NCBI RefSeq assembly: GCF_026965555.1
Contig: NZ_CP114040.1
Coordinates: 13,164,664 to 13,228,663 of the forward strand
DNA length: 64,000 bases
Direction: 5' to 3'
Source of the DNA: Nannocystis punicea
GTDB taxonomy: Bacteria > Myxococcota_A > Polyangia > Nannocystales > Nannocystaceae
The translations under genes were made by a program, and so were the position numbers. Of the stretch, positions 7,372 to 16,461 are shown in pieces (position 1 is the stretch's first letter; every line of letters begins with the position of its first letter). The notes beneath the pieces were generated by a model. The model did no database searches. It was not told where the DNA came from and worked only from the letters and a program-made list of their open reading frames with translations.

Positions 7372-8766
7372 TCAGCCGGGCGGGAACACCTTGCCGGGGT
7401 TCAGGATGTTCTGCGGGTCCCAGGCGCGCTTGAGGGCGAGCTGGAGGGCGCGGAGCTCCTGCGACTGCTCGAGCGGCATGTACGGGCGCTTGCTGAGGCC
7501 GATGCCGTGCTCGCCGGAGAGCGTGCCGCCGAGGGCGATGGTGGCGGCGAACAGGTCGGCGACGCAGCGGTCGACGCGTTCGCCGATGTCACGGCTGGCC
7601 TTTGGGTCATATAGGAAATTGACGTGGAGGTTGCCGTCGCCGGCGTGGCCGAAGCTGGCGACGTCGACGCGGTGACGGGCGCCGATCTCGCGCGCCGCGG
7701 CGGCGAGGTCGGGCAGGCGCGCCAGCGGGACGGCCACGTCTTCGCTGATCTTCTTCGGCCAGTGGGCGCGCAGGGTGTGGCTGAGGGCGCGGCGGACGTC
7801 CCACAAGGCCTCGCGCGTGGCCGGGTCGGTGGCTTCGGCGACGGCCAGCGCCCCGGCTCCGCGGCACAGGTCGGCGGCGCGCAGCAGGGCGCGGTCGAGG
7901 CCGGCGCCGTCGCCGTCGAGCTCGACCCACAGCAGGGCGCGCGCGCCGGGCGGCAGCTCCACCGCCAGAGTGCCGCTGCGCGCCAGCAGTTCGGTACATG
8001 TCCGATCGGCCAGCTCGAGCGCGGCCGGGGCGACTCCGCCGGTGAGGCAGCGATGGACCGCGTCGCAGGCGGCGGCCTCGTCGGCGAACGAGGCCAGCAG
8101 GGTGACCGCGAACGGCGGGCGCGGGACCAGCCGCAGGATGCAGCGCGTGATGACCCCGAGAGTGCCCTCGGAGCCGACGAGCAGGCCGGCGAGGTTGTAG
8201 CCGGTGACGCCCTTGATCGAGCGGTGGCCGACCTCGTGGCTGGCGCCGGTGCCGGTGACGACGTCGAGGCCGAGGACGAAGTTGCCGGTGACGCCGTACT
8301 TGCAGGCCCGCGGACCGCCGGCGTTGGTGGCGACGTTGCCGCCGACGCTGCAGATCTTCAGACTCGCCGGATCGGGCGGATAGAACAGGCCGCGCGCCTC
8401 GACGGCGCGGTGGAGCTCGGCGGTGAGGACCCCGGGCTCGACGACGGCGAGCATGCTGCGCTCGTCGATGTCGACGATCGAGCGCAGGCCGCCGAGGTCG
8501 AGGACGACGCCGCCGTGGTCGGCGAGGCAGCCGCCGACGGTGCCGGTGCCGGCGCCGCGCGGGCTCAGCGGGACGCCGAACGCGTGGCACAGGCGGACCA
8601 GCGGGGCGACCTCGGCGCGCTCGCGCGGGCGCACGACCAGGCCCGGCATGTACGGGCCCTCGGCGCCGTCGTCGCGCGCGTAGGGCTCACGGTCGCGGAC
8701 GAGGACGTCGGACCCGAGCTCGGCGGAGATCCGCTCGTGCAGGGCGGCGAGGTCGAGGACGGCCAT
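7372..8766 (-). CDS. FAD-linked oxidase, GlcD / D-lactate dehydrogenase family
   Basis: 464-residue FAD enzyme that should oxidise a 2-hydroxy acid such as glycolate or D-lactate. The N-terminal PCMH-type FAD domain shows VVRPRERAEV, PRGAGTGTVGG and the SVGGNVATNAGGPRACKYG motif. The C-terminal cap has GHAGDGNLHVNFLYDP, GGTLSGEHGIG and the end DPQNILNPGKVFPPG, all diagnostic of GlcD/FAD-oxidase type 4. Subunits resembling GlcE or GlcF are not adjacent, so it may be a single-subunit dehydrogenase. The ErpA-like gene ends 24 bp upstream on the same strand and could be co-transcribed. Exact substrate is unknown. Confidence 0.92.
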   Translation of the reverse strand: MAVLDLAALHERISAELGSDVLVRDREPYARDDGAEGPYMPGLVVRPRERAEVAPLVRLCHAFGVPLSPRGAGTGTVGGCLADHGGVVLDLGGLRSIVDIDERSMLAVVEPGVLTAELHRAVEARGLFYPPDPASLKICSVGGNVATNAGGPRACKYGVTGNFVLGLDVVTGTGASHEVGHRSIKGVTGYNLAGLLVGSEGTLGVITRCILRLVPRPPFAVTLLASFADEAAACDAVHRCLTGGVAPAALELADRTCTELLARSGTLAVELPPGARALLWVELDGDGAGLDRALLRAADLCRGAGALAVAEATDPATREALWDVRRALSHTLRAHWPKKISEDVAVPLARLPDLAAAAREIGARHRVDVASFGHAGDGNLHVNFLYDPKASRDIGERVDRCVADLFAATIALGGTLSGEHGIGLSKRPYMPLEQSQELRALQLALKRAWDPQNILNPGKVFPPG

Positions 8767-8790
8767 GGCCCAAGAGATGGACGCGTGGTG

Positions 8791-9186
8791 CTAGACGGAG
8801 AACGAGCTGCCGCAGCCGCAGGAGCCGGTGGTGTTGGGGTTGTTGAACTTGAACCCCGCCCCCTGCAGGCCCTCGACGTAGTCGATGCTGGTGCCCATCA
8901 GGTACATGAAGCTCATCTGGTCGCAGACGAGCTTGACGCCCTGGCTCTCGAAGTGGTTGTCGCCCTCGACGGGCTCGTCGAAGTAGAGGTCGTACTGAAA
9001 GCCGGCGCAGCCGCCGCCCATGACCTTGACGCGCAGGGCGTAGGTGCTCTCGATCGCCTCGGTCTCGCGGATCTCGCGGATCTTCGCGGCCGCGGTCTCG
9101 GTGACCTCGAGTGCGCCCGTCATCTGCGGGTCGTGGGCTTCGTGCTGGGTCGGCGTCGCGGGCGCGGTCTCGGTGGCTGCAGACAT
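8791..9186 (-). CDS. erpA: Iron-sulfur cluster insertion protein, A-type carrier
   Basis: A-type Fe-S carrier that hands clusters to apo-enzymes in the cytoplasm. The three conserved cysteines are visible in GGGCAGFQYDL and TGSCGCGSSFSV, and the fold core includes ALRVKVMGGG and NPNTTGSCGCG. Start ATG 9186 (GGGAGCC upstream) gives 131 residues, with about 22 extra Thr/Ala/His-containing N-terminal residues before the family core. The frame stays open to 9519 without support. Whether it is strictly ErpA or an IscA-like paralogue cannot be settled here. The downstream gene is the FAD oxidase. Confidence 0.92.
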   Translation of the reverse strand: MSAATETAPATPTQHEAHDPQMTGALEVTETAAAKIREIRETEAIESTYALRVKVMGGGCAGFQYDLYFDEPVEGDNHFESQGVKLVCDQMSFMYLMGTSIDYVEGLQGAGFKFNNPNTTGSCGCGSSFSV

Positions 9187-9459
9187 CAGGGCTCCCAAAG
9201 TTGACGTTCGGGTAGAATGGTGCGCTGCCCCGGGCGGGTCAAGCCTGCGGCCCTGCGGCTCAGGGTGCGGCAGGCCACGCGACGCCGAGGTTGGTCGTTC
9301 AGGACGATGGTCGCGAGTCATCGCTGCGCCTCGCGTTCGCGGGCGATGCAGCGCGCCGACGGATGCTCGCGGCGCTCGCTCGAGGTCACCCGTGGCAAGT
9401 AAAGTGAAATCCTTCACCCACGCTGCGTGGCCAGGTGAGAATGGGCGGCAGGGCGATGT

Positions 9460-9489
9460 TTGACAGCGACGGCGACCTTCCCCTACCGT
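9460..9489 (+). promoter_or_regulatory. Strong sigma70-like promoter for the 515-residue lipoprotein
   Basis: TTGACA (9460-9465, exact consensus), an 18-bp spacer and TACCGT (9484-9489). Predicted start of transcription is near 9496, leaving about 50 bases of leader to the ATG at 9546. Confidence 0.55.
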
Positions 9490-9545
9490 GGCGATGCGGC
9501 AGTTTTGCCGCAGCCGCACGAAGTCGGCCGGAGCACGGAGAACGC

Positions 9546-11093
9546 ATGCGACGAACCCACGCCACCCCCCTCACGCTCCTCACGCTCGCGCTGTTCGCGG
9601 GCGCGCTTCCCGCCTGCGGCGAGAGCCGGCAGGAGATGCTCGAGCGCGAGATGGAGTACCAGAAGGCGGGCCGCAAGGACGACAAGGGCGTCCCGATCCC
9701 GGAGATCCCGCCCGACGAGATGCGTGAGGCGCTGCGGCCGCTGCTGACCCAGATCTACTCGAACACCGAGCGCCTGCCGGACGTGACCGAGGGCGACGTC
9801 GAGCCGACGGGCGGCCGCAACTACGTGCTGCAGCCGGGCGTGCTGGCGGTGGTGACGGTCAAGAAGGGGCTCAGCAAGGCCGACAAGGCGCGGGCGATCA
9901 TCCTCGGAATAGCCGACGCCGACGCGTGGACGTTCCGCAAGAACGCCCGCAAGGAGTTCGCGCTGATCGTCGAGAAGCTGAAGTACAGCTACGGCGACGA
10001 GACCAGGACGAAGGTGCTCGACGCGTACCCCGAGCTCAAGCTGCTGAGCTTCTTCGGCACGCCCGAGGCCGACAAGGCGATCGGCGAGCTGTCGGGCGAG
10101 GCCAAGAGCACGGCCGAGGCGATGCGCAAGGAGTACACCGACGGCAAGCAGGACATCTGGAAGAAGTGGATGGGCGTCAAGATGTACGCCCGCCGCCTCG
10201 TCAGCCAGGACGAGCCGTTCCGCGGCGTGTTGAAGAAGATCGCCAAGGACTTCGGCCAGGAAGAGGTGCCGCCGCGGCCGTTCAAGGAGTCGGTCGACGC
10301 GCCGTTCAAGGACTGGGCGGAGGCGATCGAGAAGGACGAGAAGCTGCTGACGGTGCTCACCAACTACAAGGAGCTGCGCGACCGCGTCGACTTCCTCGGC
10401 GAGGCGCACACCCTGTGGGCGATCGAGGGCTCGCCGCTGGTGCCCGAGCGGGCCCAGGGCGTCGCCATCGACAAGAAGATCGGCTACGGCTTCTTCCGCG
10501 AGGACCTCGGCGGCGGCTACAACGACCTCGTGTTCGTGTTCAGCAAGAAGCTCGGCGGCACCGAGCTCAAGCGGGCGTTCCTCCACTCGTTCCTGTTCCG
10601 CCAGCTGCTCACCGACTTCCAGCTGCTGTCGACCGCCGGCACCGACTTCGCCAAGCGCGGCCCCGACGGCTCGATGGACATGGGCACCGCGACGGTCCCC
10701 GACAAGTACGACCCGCTGTACGCCAGCTGCGGCGGGACGGCGGCGCTCGAGACGATGCTGTACAGCTTCAACTCCGAGTTCCCGCTGCTGAACGGGGTGC
10801 CGTCGAAGGTCAAGGACTCCGAGGCGGCCCTCAAGGTCGCCCACAAGTGCATCGTCGACGGGGCCGCCGGCGACATCAAGATCCCCTCCAAGGACGACGA
10901 GTTCGACACCGAAGGCCCCGCCCCCGCGTCGCGCCTGGCCCTGTTCCAGATGCTCGCCCGCTTCGAGAACATCAAGGTCAACACGGCCGTCCTCGCCGGC
11001 GACCAGCGCACCGCCGAAGACGACGCGATCGACGACGGCGAGAAGCTGCTCAAGCAGCTCAAGGCCGAGGCCGACGCGAAGAAGAAGGAGTAG
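9546..11093 (+). CDS. Lipoprotein of unknown function, 515 residues
   Basis: Starts MRRTHATPLTLLTLALFAG and has lipobox LPAC at about residue 21, so it is predicted to be lipid-anchored. Start ATG 9546 has GGAG eight bases upstream and an upstream consensus promoter. The body is rich in Lys, Glu and Asp with many short helical-looking stretches (for example KKGLSKADKARAII), ending KQLKAEADAKKKE. I recognise no domain. TAG 11091-11093 directly abuts a perfect CTGTCCCGCGGGACAG palindrome. Degenerate copies of its 3' coding end recur downstream. Confidence 0.88.
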   Translation: MRRTHATPLTLLTLALFAGALPACGESRQEMLEREMEYQKAGRKDDKGVPIPEIPPDEMREALRPLLTQIYSNTERLPDVTEGDVEPTGGRNYVLQPGVLAVVTVKKGLSKADKARAIILGIADADAWTFRKNARKEFALIVEKLKYSYGDETRTKVLDAYPELKLLSFFGTPEADKAIGELSGEAKSTAEAMRKEYTDGKQDIWKKWMGVKMYARRLVSQDEPFRGVLKKIAKDFGQEEVPPRPFKESVDAPFKDWAEAIEKDEKLLTVLTNYKELRDRVDFLGEAHTLWAIEGSPLVPERAQGVAIDKKIGYGFFREDLGGGYNDLVFVFSKKLGGTELKRAFLHSFLFRQLLTDFQLLSTAGTDFAKRGPDGSMDMGTATVPDKYDPLYASCGGTAALETMLYSFNSEFPLLNGVPSKVKDSEAALKVAHKCIVDGAAGDIKIPSKDDEFDTEGPAPASRLALFQMLARFENIKVNTAVLAGDQRTAEDDAIDDGEKLLKQLKAEADAKKKE

Positions 11094-11440
11094 CTGTCCC
11101 GCGGGACAGGTCGCGCCGAGAGACCTCGCCTCCGGGCGGGGTCTCGGCAATTTTAAAGACGACGCGATCGGCGAGGGTGACAGTAGCTGTCCCGAGGGAC
11201 AGGCTGCTCCGAGCGGCGACGCGAGCCTCGCCCCCGGGAGGGTCTCGGCCATCTCGAGGGCGAAGCGGTCGACGAGGGCGAGGAGCAGCTCGATGCCCAG
11301 GCCGACGCGAAGGCCAGATGGCCGAGCACCGACGCGATCGACGACCTCTCGTGCATCGGGAGGGCGGTGCTGTCCTGAAAGACAAGCTGCCTCCCGTGTT
11401 GCAGGCGGTCTCGACCTCGCTGTCCCGAGGGACATGTGAA
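11094..11440. repeat. Palindromes plus degenerate copies of the preceding gene's 3' end
   Basis: Four family palindromes lie at 11094-11109, 11187-11202, 11370-11384 (imperfect) and 11420-11436. Between them, fragments of the upstream gene's 3' end recur: GACGCGATCGACGA from 11022 reappears at 11161 and 11331. The CAGCTC...GCCGACGCGAAG segment reappears at about 11284-11313. A CTCGCC-CCCGGG-GTCTCGGC segment is also doubled at about 11125 and 11228. The stretch has no gene and looks like repeated tandem duplication followed by decay. Confidence 0.7.
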
Positions 11441-11455
11441 CCGAGCGAGGCGCGA

Positions 11456-12394
11456 TCAGAGGCTCGCGAGGGCTTCGCAGGCGTCGGGGAGCGAGCGGGC
11501 GTGGCTGTGGAGGTCGCGCCAGAGGTCGCCGAACTCCCACAGGCGCTCGCGGACGTTGCGGACGTGCCAGCGGCGGGCGTCGAGCTCGGGGTCGTCGAGC
11601 TCGTCCCAGCCGATCGGGACGGCCACGGGGGCGCAGGGGAGGGCGCGGGCGCTGTAGGGGGCGACGGCGGTCTGGGCCTGGCCGTTGCGCAGGTAGTCGA
11701 CGAACACCCGGTCGCCGCGCTTCTTCTTGTTGATGTCCATGGTGAAGCGGGCAGGGTCGCAGGCGACCAGGTACTGCGCGACCTTGCGGGCGAACTCGCT
11801 GACGCCGTCGCAGTCGAGCTCGCGGTGGATCGGCGCGACCACGTGGAGGCCGCGCGAGCCGGTGGTCTTGACGAACGGGACCAGGCCGAGGGCGGGGAAC
11901 AGGTCGCGCAGCAGACGCGCGCCGTGGCGGACCTTCGAAAAGTCGTCGTCGCTCGGGTCGAGGTCGATGATCACGAGGTCGGGGCGGGCGAGGCTGTCCC
12001 GGTGGACGTGGCAGGGGTGGAACACCAGGCAGTTCTGACTGGCGAGGAAGACCAGCGTGGCGGCGTTGTCGGCGACCGCGTAGACGGTCTCGCCGCTGTG
12101 ACTGGCGAGCGCGAGGCGGTGCACGTAGGCCGGGAAGTGCTCCTGCGCGGCCTTCTGAAAGTAGCCGCGGGCGGCGATGCCGGACGGGAAGCAGTGCAGG
12201 GTCAGCGGCCGGCCGGCCAGGTGCGGGACCATGAACGGGGCGACGTCGCGGTAGTAGGTGACGAGCTCGCCCTTGCTGATCTGCTCGTCCGGAAACAGCA
12301 GCTTGTTCGGGCTCGTGACCTCGATGCTCTCGCCCTCGACCTCCAGTGTCGTGATGCCCTTGGCCACGCGCCCGCTCCCCCGTGAGGGCCGCAT
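11456..12394 (-). CDS. LigD-type primase-polymerase (PolDom), stand-alone
   Basis: 312-residue AEP-superfamily polymerase of the type fused in bacterial NHEJ ligase D. Visible family blocks are EVTSPNKLLFPD, the FPSGIAARGYFQK segment, IIDLDPSDDDF (catalytic acidic pair), KTTGSRGLHVVAPI and INKKKRGDRVFVDYLRN. I chose ATG 12394 because GAGG precedes it and the longer open frame would run into the divergent lipoprotein gene at 12663. No ligase, nuclease or Ku gene is nearby. It probably fills or extends DNA ends during break repair, but that role is inferred from the family. Confidence 0.88.
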   Translation of the reverse strand: MRPSRGSGRVAKGITTLEVEGESIEVTSPNKLLFPDEQISKGELVTYYRDVAPFMVPHLAGRPLTLHCFPSGIAARGYFQKAAQEHFPAYVHRLALASHSGETVYAVADNAATLVFLASQNCLVFHPCHVHRDSLARPDLVIIDLDPSDDDFSKVRHGARLLRDLFPALGLVPFVKTTGSRGLHVVAPIHRELDCDGVSEFARKVAQYLVACDPARFTMDINKKKRGDRVFVDYLRNGQAQTAVAPYSARALPCAPVAVPIGWDELDDPELDARRWHVRNVRERLWEFGDLWRDLHSHARSLPDACEALASL

Positions 12395-12537
12395 GCTGCC
12401 TCGAGCGGGCCGGCGACGCCACGCGCGCAGCCGCGCGAGCCGATGCGCGAGGCCGCGCAGGCGGGCGGCGCCCCGACCTGGCGTAACGGTCAGGTGGCGC
12501 GGGGCCGACTCCGGGGCGAGCGGTCGCGCTTCACTCA

Positions 12538-12555
12538 ATGTCTCTTTGGACATGT
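12538..12555. repeat. Family palindrome, imperfect copy
   Basis: ATGTCTCTTTGGACATGT, one arm changed, in the 268-bp interval between the divergent LigD-type and lipoprotein genes. Confidence 0.7.
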
Positions 12556-12662
12556 CCTTGAGAGCATGTTGAAAACGGCGCGGCGGGCGGCTCGCGGCCT
12601 GCGTGCGCGCGGCGTGACACGCGTCGGGTGGCGGTCCTGGCGATCGAGCTACCTTTGCGAGC

Positions 12663-13295
12663 ATGCGGCAGATGCTCCTGACCACGTGGGTCGCCATGGC
12701 GGCGGCCGGGTGCCACTTCGAGAGCGGCGGGGTGACCGCGGGCGCGACCGACTCCGAGGCGAGCGACGAGACGACGGCGGGCTCGGCGACGGAGACGGGC
12801 CCGGCGCCCGGCGCGACCAGCGAGCTGGCGGTGAGCTACTGCCACGGGTTCCAGGCCGCGGCCGAGGCGCCGTTCCTGTCGCTGTACATCGTCGGCGGCG
12901 AGGCGCTGACCGACGGCGAGGCGTGGCCGATCGAGTGCAACGAGGGCCGGTGGATGTTCGGGATCTACCCGTCGCTCGGCGGGTGGGACCCGAAGGCCGA
13001 CGAGGTGAAGTTCACGGTCGCGGTCGAGGTCGACGGCTTCAACCTCGACGGCGCGGGCCACTTCTTCCGCGACGAGGTCGACTACCACATCGGTTGCGAC
13101 GATCCGTGGGCGGGGCTCATCGGCGTCGCGCCGGTGTACCTGCCCGAGGGCGTCACCGATCCGGAGCAGCTCGACGGCAAGCCGGCGAAGATCCTCGTGA
13201 CCGTGCTCGCGGGCGGCATGGAGCTGCGGGCCGAGGCCGCGGTGACGCTGTCGGCGCCGCGCGACGTGCTGCTGCAGGGCTGCACGTCCCCGTGA
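12663..13295 (+). CDS. Secreted lipoprotein, 210 residues, unknown function
   Basis: MRQMLLTTWVAMAAAGC forms a signal peptide with lipobox AAGC at residue 17, followed by a Thr/Ser/Glu-rich linker (about residues 20-50) of the kind common on myxobacterial lipoproteins. The globular part has four cysteines (SYCHG, IECNE, IGCDD, LQGC) that could form two disulfides. A TACCTT -10-like box ends seven bases before the ATG at 12663, so the leader is very short and no Shine-Dalgarno is seen. No domain is recognised. dusA follows 39 bp downstream. Confidence 0.82.
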   Translation: MRQMLLTTWVAMAAAGCHFESGGVTAGATDSEASDETTAGSATETGPAPGATSELAVSYCHGFQAAAEAPFLSLYIVGGEALTDGEAWPIECNEGRWMFGIYPSLGGWDPKADEVKFTVAVEVDGFNLDGAGHFFRDEVDYHIGCDDPWAGLIGVAPVYLPEGVTDPEQLDGKPAKILVTVLAGGMELRAEAAVTLSAPRDVLLQGCTSP

Positions 13296-13334
13296 GGGGT
13301 TGACGCGGCCGGCGCGATCGGTCATCCCACCCCG

Positions 13335-14369
<1,035 letters not shown>

Positions 14370-14386
14370 TCGGGTGGCCTTTGGGG

Positions 14387-14484
14387 CATGTCCTGATGGA
14401 CATGTCTTTATGGTCATGGCGTGAAGCGTGCGGTGCGGCGGCGCACGAGCGGCTCGCCGAGCGCTGCATGTCCTGATGGACATG
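14387..14484. repeat. Two identical 18-bp palindromes
   Basis: CATGTCCTGATGGACATG at 14387-14404 and again at 14467-14484, 80 bp apart, in the 259-bp gap between dusA and the oxidoreductase gene. A degenerate ATGTCTTTATGGTCATG follows the first copy. No gene is supported in this gap. Confidence 0.9.
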
Positions 14485-14628
14485 TCCTTCGGCCGTGGCA
14501 CCGAGCCGCGGGGAGGCGAGCCGGAGGCGGCTGGTCGCGGGGGCGGATCGCGGCTACCATGCGCGGGTGCTGCGCCCGGGCTCGTCCTTCAGGTCATGCG
14601 CTCACCCGTTCGCGCGGGAGGTCGGGTG

Positions 14629-15585
14629 ATGCGGGCGATGGCGCAGAGGAGCTGGGCCCAGGGCGAGCCGCTGGTGCTGACGGAGCTGCCGACGCCGGCG
14701 CCGCGGCGCGGGGAGCTGGTGGTGCAGGTGCAGGCGATCGGGGTCAATCCGGTCGACTGGAAGATGCGCACGCGCGGGCCGCTGCGGCTGGCGGCGCGGC
14801 TGCTCGGGCCGCGGCCGCCGGTGGTGTTCGGGGTCGACTTCGCCGGGGTGGTGACTGCGGTCGGCGAGGGGGCGCGGGTGCAGGTCGGCGATCGCGTGGT
14901 CGGCGGGACCAACTTCGCCCGCAAGCAGCGCGGCAGCTACGCCGACACCGTGGTGGTCCGCGACGATCAGGTGGCGGTCTTGCCGGCGGACTTCGACATG
15001 GTCGTCGCGGGGGCGCTGCCGGTCGCGGGCGTGACCGCGTCCATGTGCGTGGTCGAGGTCGGGCGGCTGCAGGCCGGGCAGCGGGCGCTAGTGCTCGGGG
15101 CCTCGGGCGGAGTCGGGCAGCTGGCCGTTCAGTTCGCGCGGCACGTCGGTGGCAGCGCGGTCGGGGTGTGTTCGACGCGGAACGTCGAGCTGGTCCGCTC
15201 GCTCGGGGCGGCGGCGGTGATCGACTACACGCAGGGCGATCCGCTGGTCCAGGCGCGGGCGCACGGGCCGTTTCACCTGGTGGTCGATTGCGCCGGCGGC
15301 TACCCCGGGGCGGCCTGCCGCGCGCTGCTCGAGCGGGGCGGCAGGCACGTGATGATCGCCAACGAGTCGGCCGGCGAGTCGCTGAACGTGCTGGTGCCGC
15401 CGTTCTCGTCGAAGAGCGTGCTCGGGCGGCCGACGCGGGGGCGGCTCGAGGCGGTCGTCGCGGCGGTGGCGAGCGGGGCGGTGAAGGTCCGCATCGAGGC
15501 GACCTTGCCGCTGGCGCAGGCGGAGCAGGCGCTGGAGCGCAGCCGCGGCGGGCGCCTGACGGGCAAGCTGGTGCTGCTGCCCTGA
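14629..15585 (+). CDS. MDR-family quinone oxidoreductase / zinc-independent alcohol dehydrogenase-like protein
   Basis: 318-residue NAD(P)H-dependent reductase of the quinone oxidoreductase branch. Key segments are GVNPVDWKMR, GVDFAGVVTAVG, GDRVVGG, LPVAGVTA and the Rossmann motif VLGASGGVGQLAVQFA, followed by SLGAAAVIDY. No zinc-ligand cysteines of classical alcohol dehydrogenases are present. Start ATG 14629 has GGGAGG eight bases upstream; the frame is open to 14428 but upstream codons include the repeat region. Substrate unknown. Confidence 0.9.
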   Translation: MRAMAQRSWAQGEPLVLTELPTPAPRRGELVVQVQAIGVNPVDWKMRTRGPLRLAARLLGPRPPVVFGVDFAGVVTAVGEGARVQVGDRVVGGTNFARKQRGSYADTVVVRDDQVAVLPADFDMVVAGALPVAGVTASMCVVEVGRLQAGQRALVLGASGGVGQLAVQFARHVGGSAVGVCSTRNVELVRSLGAAAVIDYTQGDPLVQARAHGPFHLVVDCAGGYPGAACRALLERGGRHVMIANESAGESLNVLVPPFSSKSVLGRPTRGRLEAVVAAVASGAVKVRIEATLPLAQAEQALERSRGGRLTGKLVLLP

Positions 15586-15598
15586 GTCGGCGTGTCCG

Positions 15599-15657
15599 AT
15601 GTCCTGAAGGACAGCTCGTGAAGATGTCGCGAGTGACATGTCTCAAGGGACATGTCC
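15599..15657. repeat. Three consecutive family palindromes
   Basis: ATGTCCTGAAGGACAG (15599-15614), ATGTCGCGAGTGACATG (about 15624-15640) and CATGTCTCAAGGGACATG (15637-15654) run almost head to tail in the gap between the convergent oxidoreductase and TetR genes. The second copy has a changed arm on both sides (GTCGC/GTGAC). No T-run follows, so a simple intrinsic terminator is unlikely. Confidence 0.8.
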
Positions 15658-15694
15658 TCGAGGGGCGGCAGGCCCGCCGTCTCGCGGATGGGAC

Positions 15695-16366
15695 TCAGTC
15701 CTGCGCGGCGGCTGGCCGCGGGCTCGGGGTGCCGTAGGCGGCGAGGAACACGTGGACGGCGCGCTGGACGGTGGCGACGATGGCGGGCTCGAGCGGGTCG
15801 GGGAGGACGCCGAACTGCGAGCGGACCGCGAGGTCGCCCTTGCACAGGAGGAAGAACTGGACGCCGGCGGCGTGGACGTCGGGCAGGTTCAGGGCGCCGA
15901 GGTCGTGCCAGCGGCGCAGGTACTCGGCCATGGCCGCGTGCATCGCCGCCGGGCCGCGCTCGTACAGGAGCGCGCCGAGCTCGGGGAAGCGATCGATCTC
16001 CGCCGAGGTGTTGCGGTAGAGGGCGACGATCGCGGGTGCGAGGACCAGCGACACGAGGTGCTCGCCGACCGCCTGCAGGGCCGGGCCGATCTCCCCGGCC
16101 GGTTCGCTGCGCAGCAATTTGCAGCGAAGTGCGTCACGCAGCTCGTCGGCCTCCTCCGAGAAACAGGCGACGAACAGGGTCTTCTTGTCGAGGAAGTGGT
16201 TGTAGACCGTGGCCTTCGAGACCCCTGCGCGAGCAGCGACCTGGTCGACGCTGGTCCGCTCGAAGCCCATCTCGCCGAACACTTCGCGCGCCCCGGCCAA
16301 GATCTGGCGCTTCTTCGGGGAGTGCTCCAGAGCGCACGGGCGCGCCGATTTGTCCGGGTGAGTCAT
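15695..16366 (-). CDS. TetR-family repressor, probable regulator of the RND pump
   Basis: 223 residues with the TetR helix-turn-helix near the N-terminus: ILAGAREVFGEMGFERTSVDQVAARAGVSKATVYNHF. The ligand-binding half is AcrR-like (SLVLAPAIVALYRNT). It is divergent from the efflux genes, with 95 bp between the two starts and a double palindromic operator in the gap. By family rule it should repress both the pump and itself until a drug or metabolite binds. That link is inferred from position and operator architecture. Confidence 0.9.
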   Translation of the reverse strand: MTHPDKSARPCALEHSPKKRQILAGAREVFGEMGFERTSVDQVAARAGVSKATVYNHFLDKKTLFVACFSEEADELRDALRCKLLRSEPAGEIGPALQAVGEHLVSLVLAPAIVALYRNTSAEIDRFPELGALLYERGPAAMHAAMAEYLRRWHDLGALNLPDVHAAGVQFFLLCKGDLAVRSQFGVLPDPLEPAIVATVQRAVHVFLAAYGTPSPRPAAAQD

Positions 16367-16380
16367 CTGACTCGATTAAA

Positions 16381-16407
16381 CTGAACGGTACAGTCTTGAC
16401 CGTCAAG
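16381..16407. promoter_or_regulatory. Tandem palindromic operator for the TetR regulator
   Basis: CTGAACGGTACAG (16381-16393) and CTTGACCGTCAAG (16395-16407) are two 13-bp palindromes 14 bp apart sharing CT--AC-GT--AG. The second overlaps the -35 box of the pump promoter. This is the usual layout of a TetR dimer-of-dimers site. Confidence 0.6.
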
Positions 16408-16424
16408 GGCCCACAGAGCATTGT
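16396..16424 (+). promoter_or_regulatory. Promoter of the RND efflux operon
   Basis: TTGACC (16396-16401), a 17-bp spacer and CATTGT (16419-16424), about 38 bp before the adaptor start codon. The -35 box lies inside the right operator half, consistent with repression by occlusion. Confidence 0.5.
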
Positions 16425-16461
16425 TTGAGAGGTCGCGGCCTCCGCCGCGCAAATTCGCTCC

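Noticed and set aside
9483..12422. A 979-codon minus-strand open frame
   Set aside because: It lies opposite the lipoprotein and overlaps the LigD-type gene in another frame. Its composition is low-complexity Arg/Leu/Val and it has no motif.
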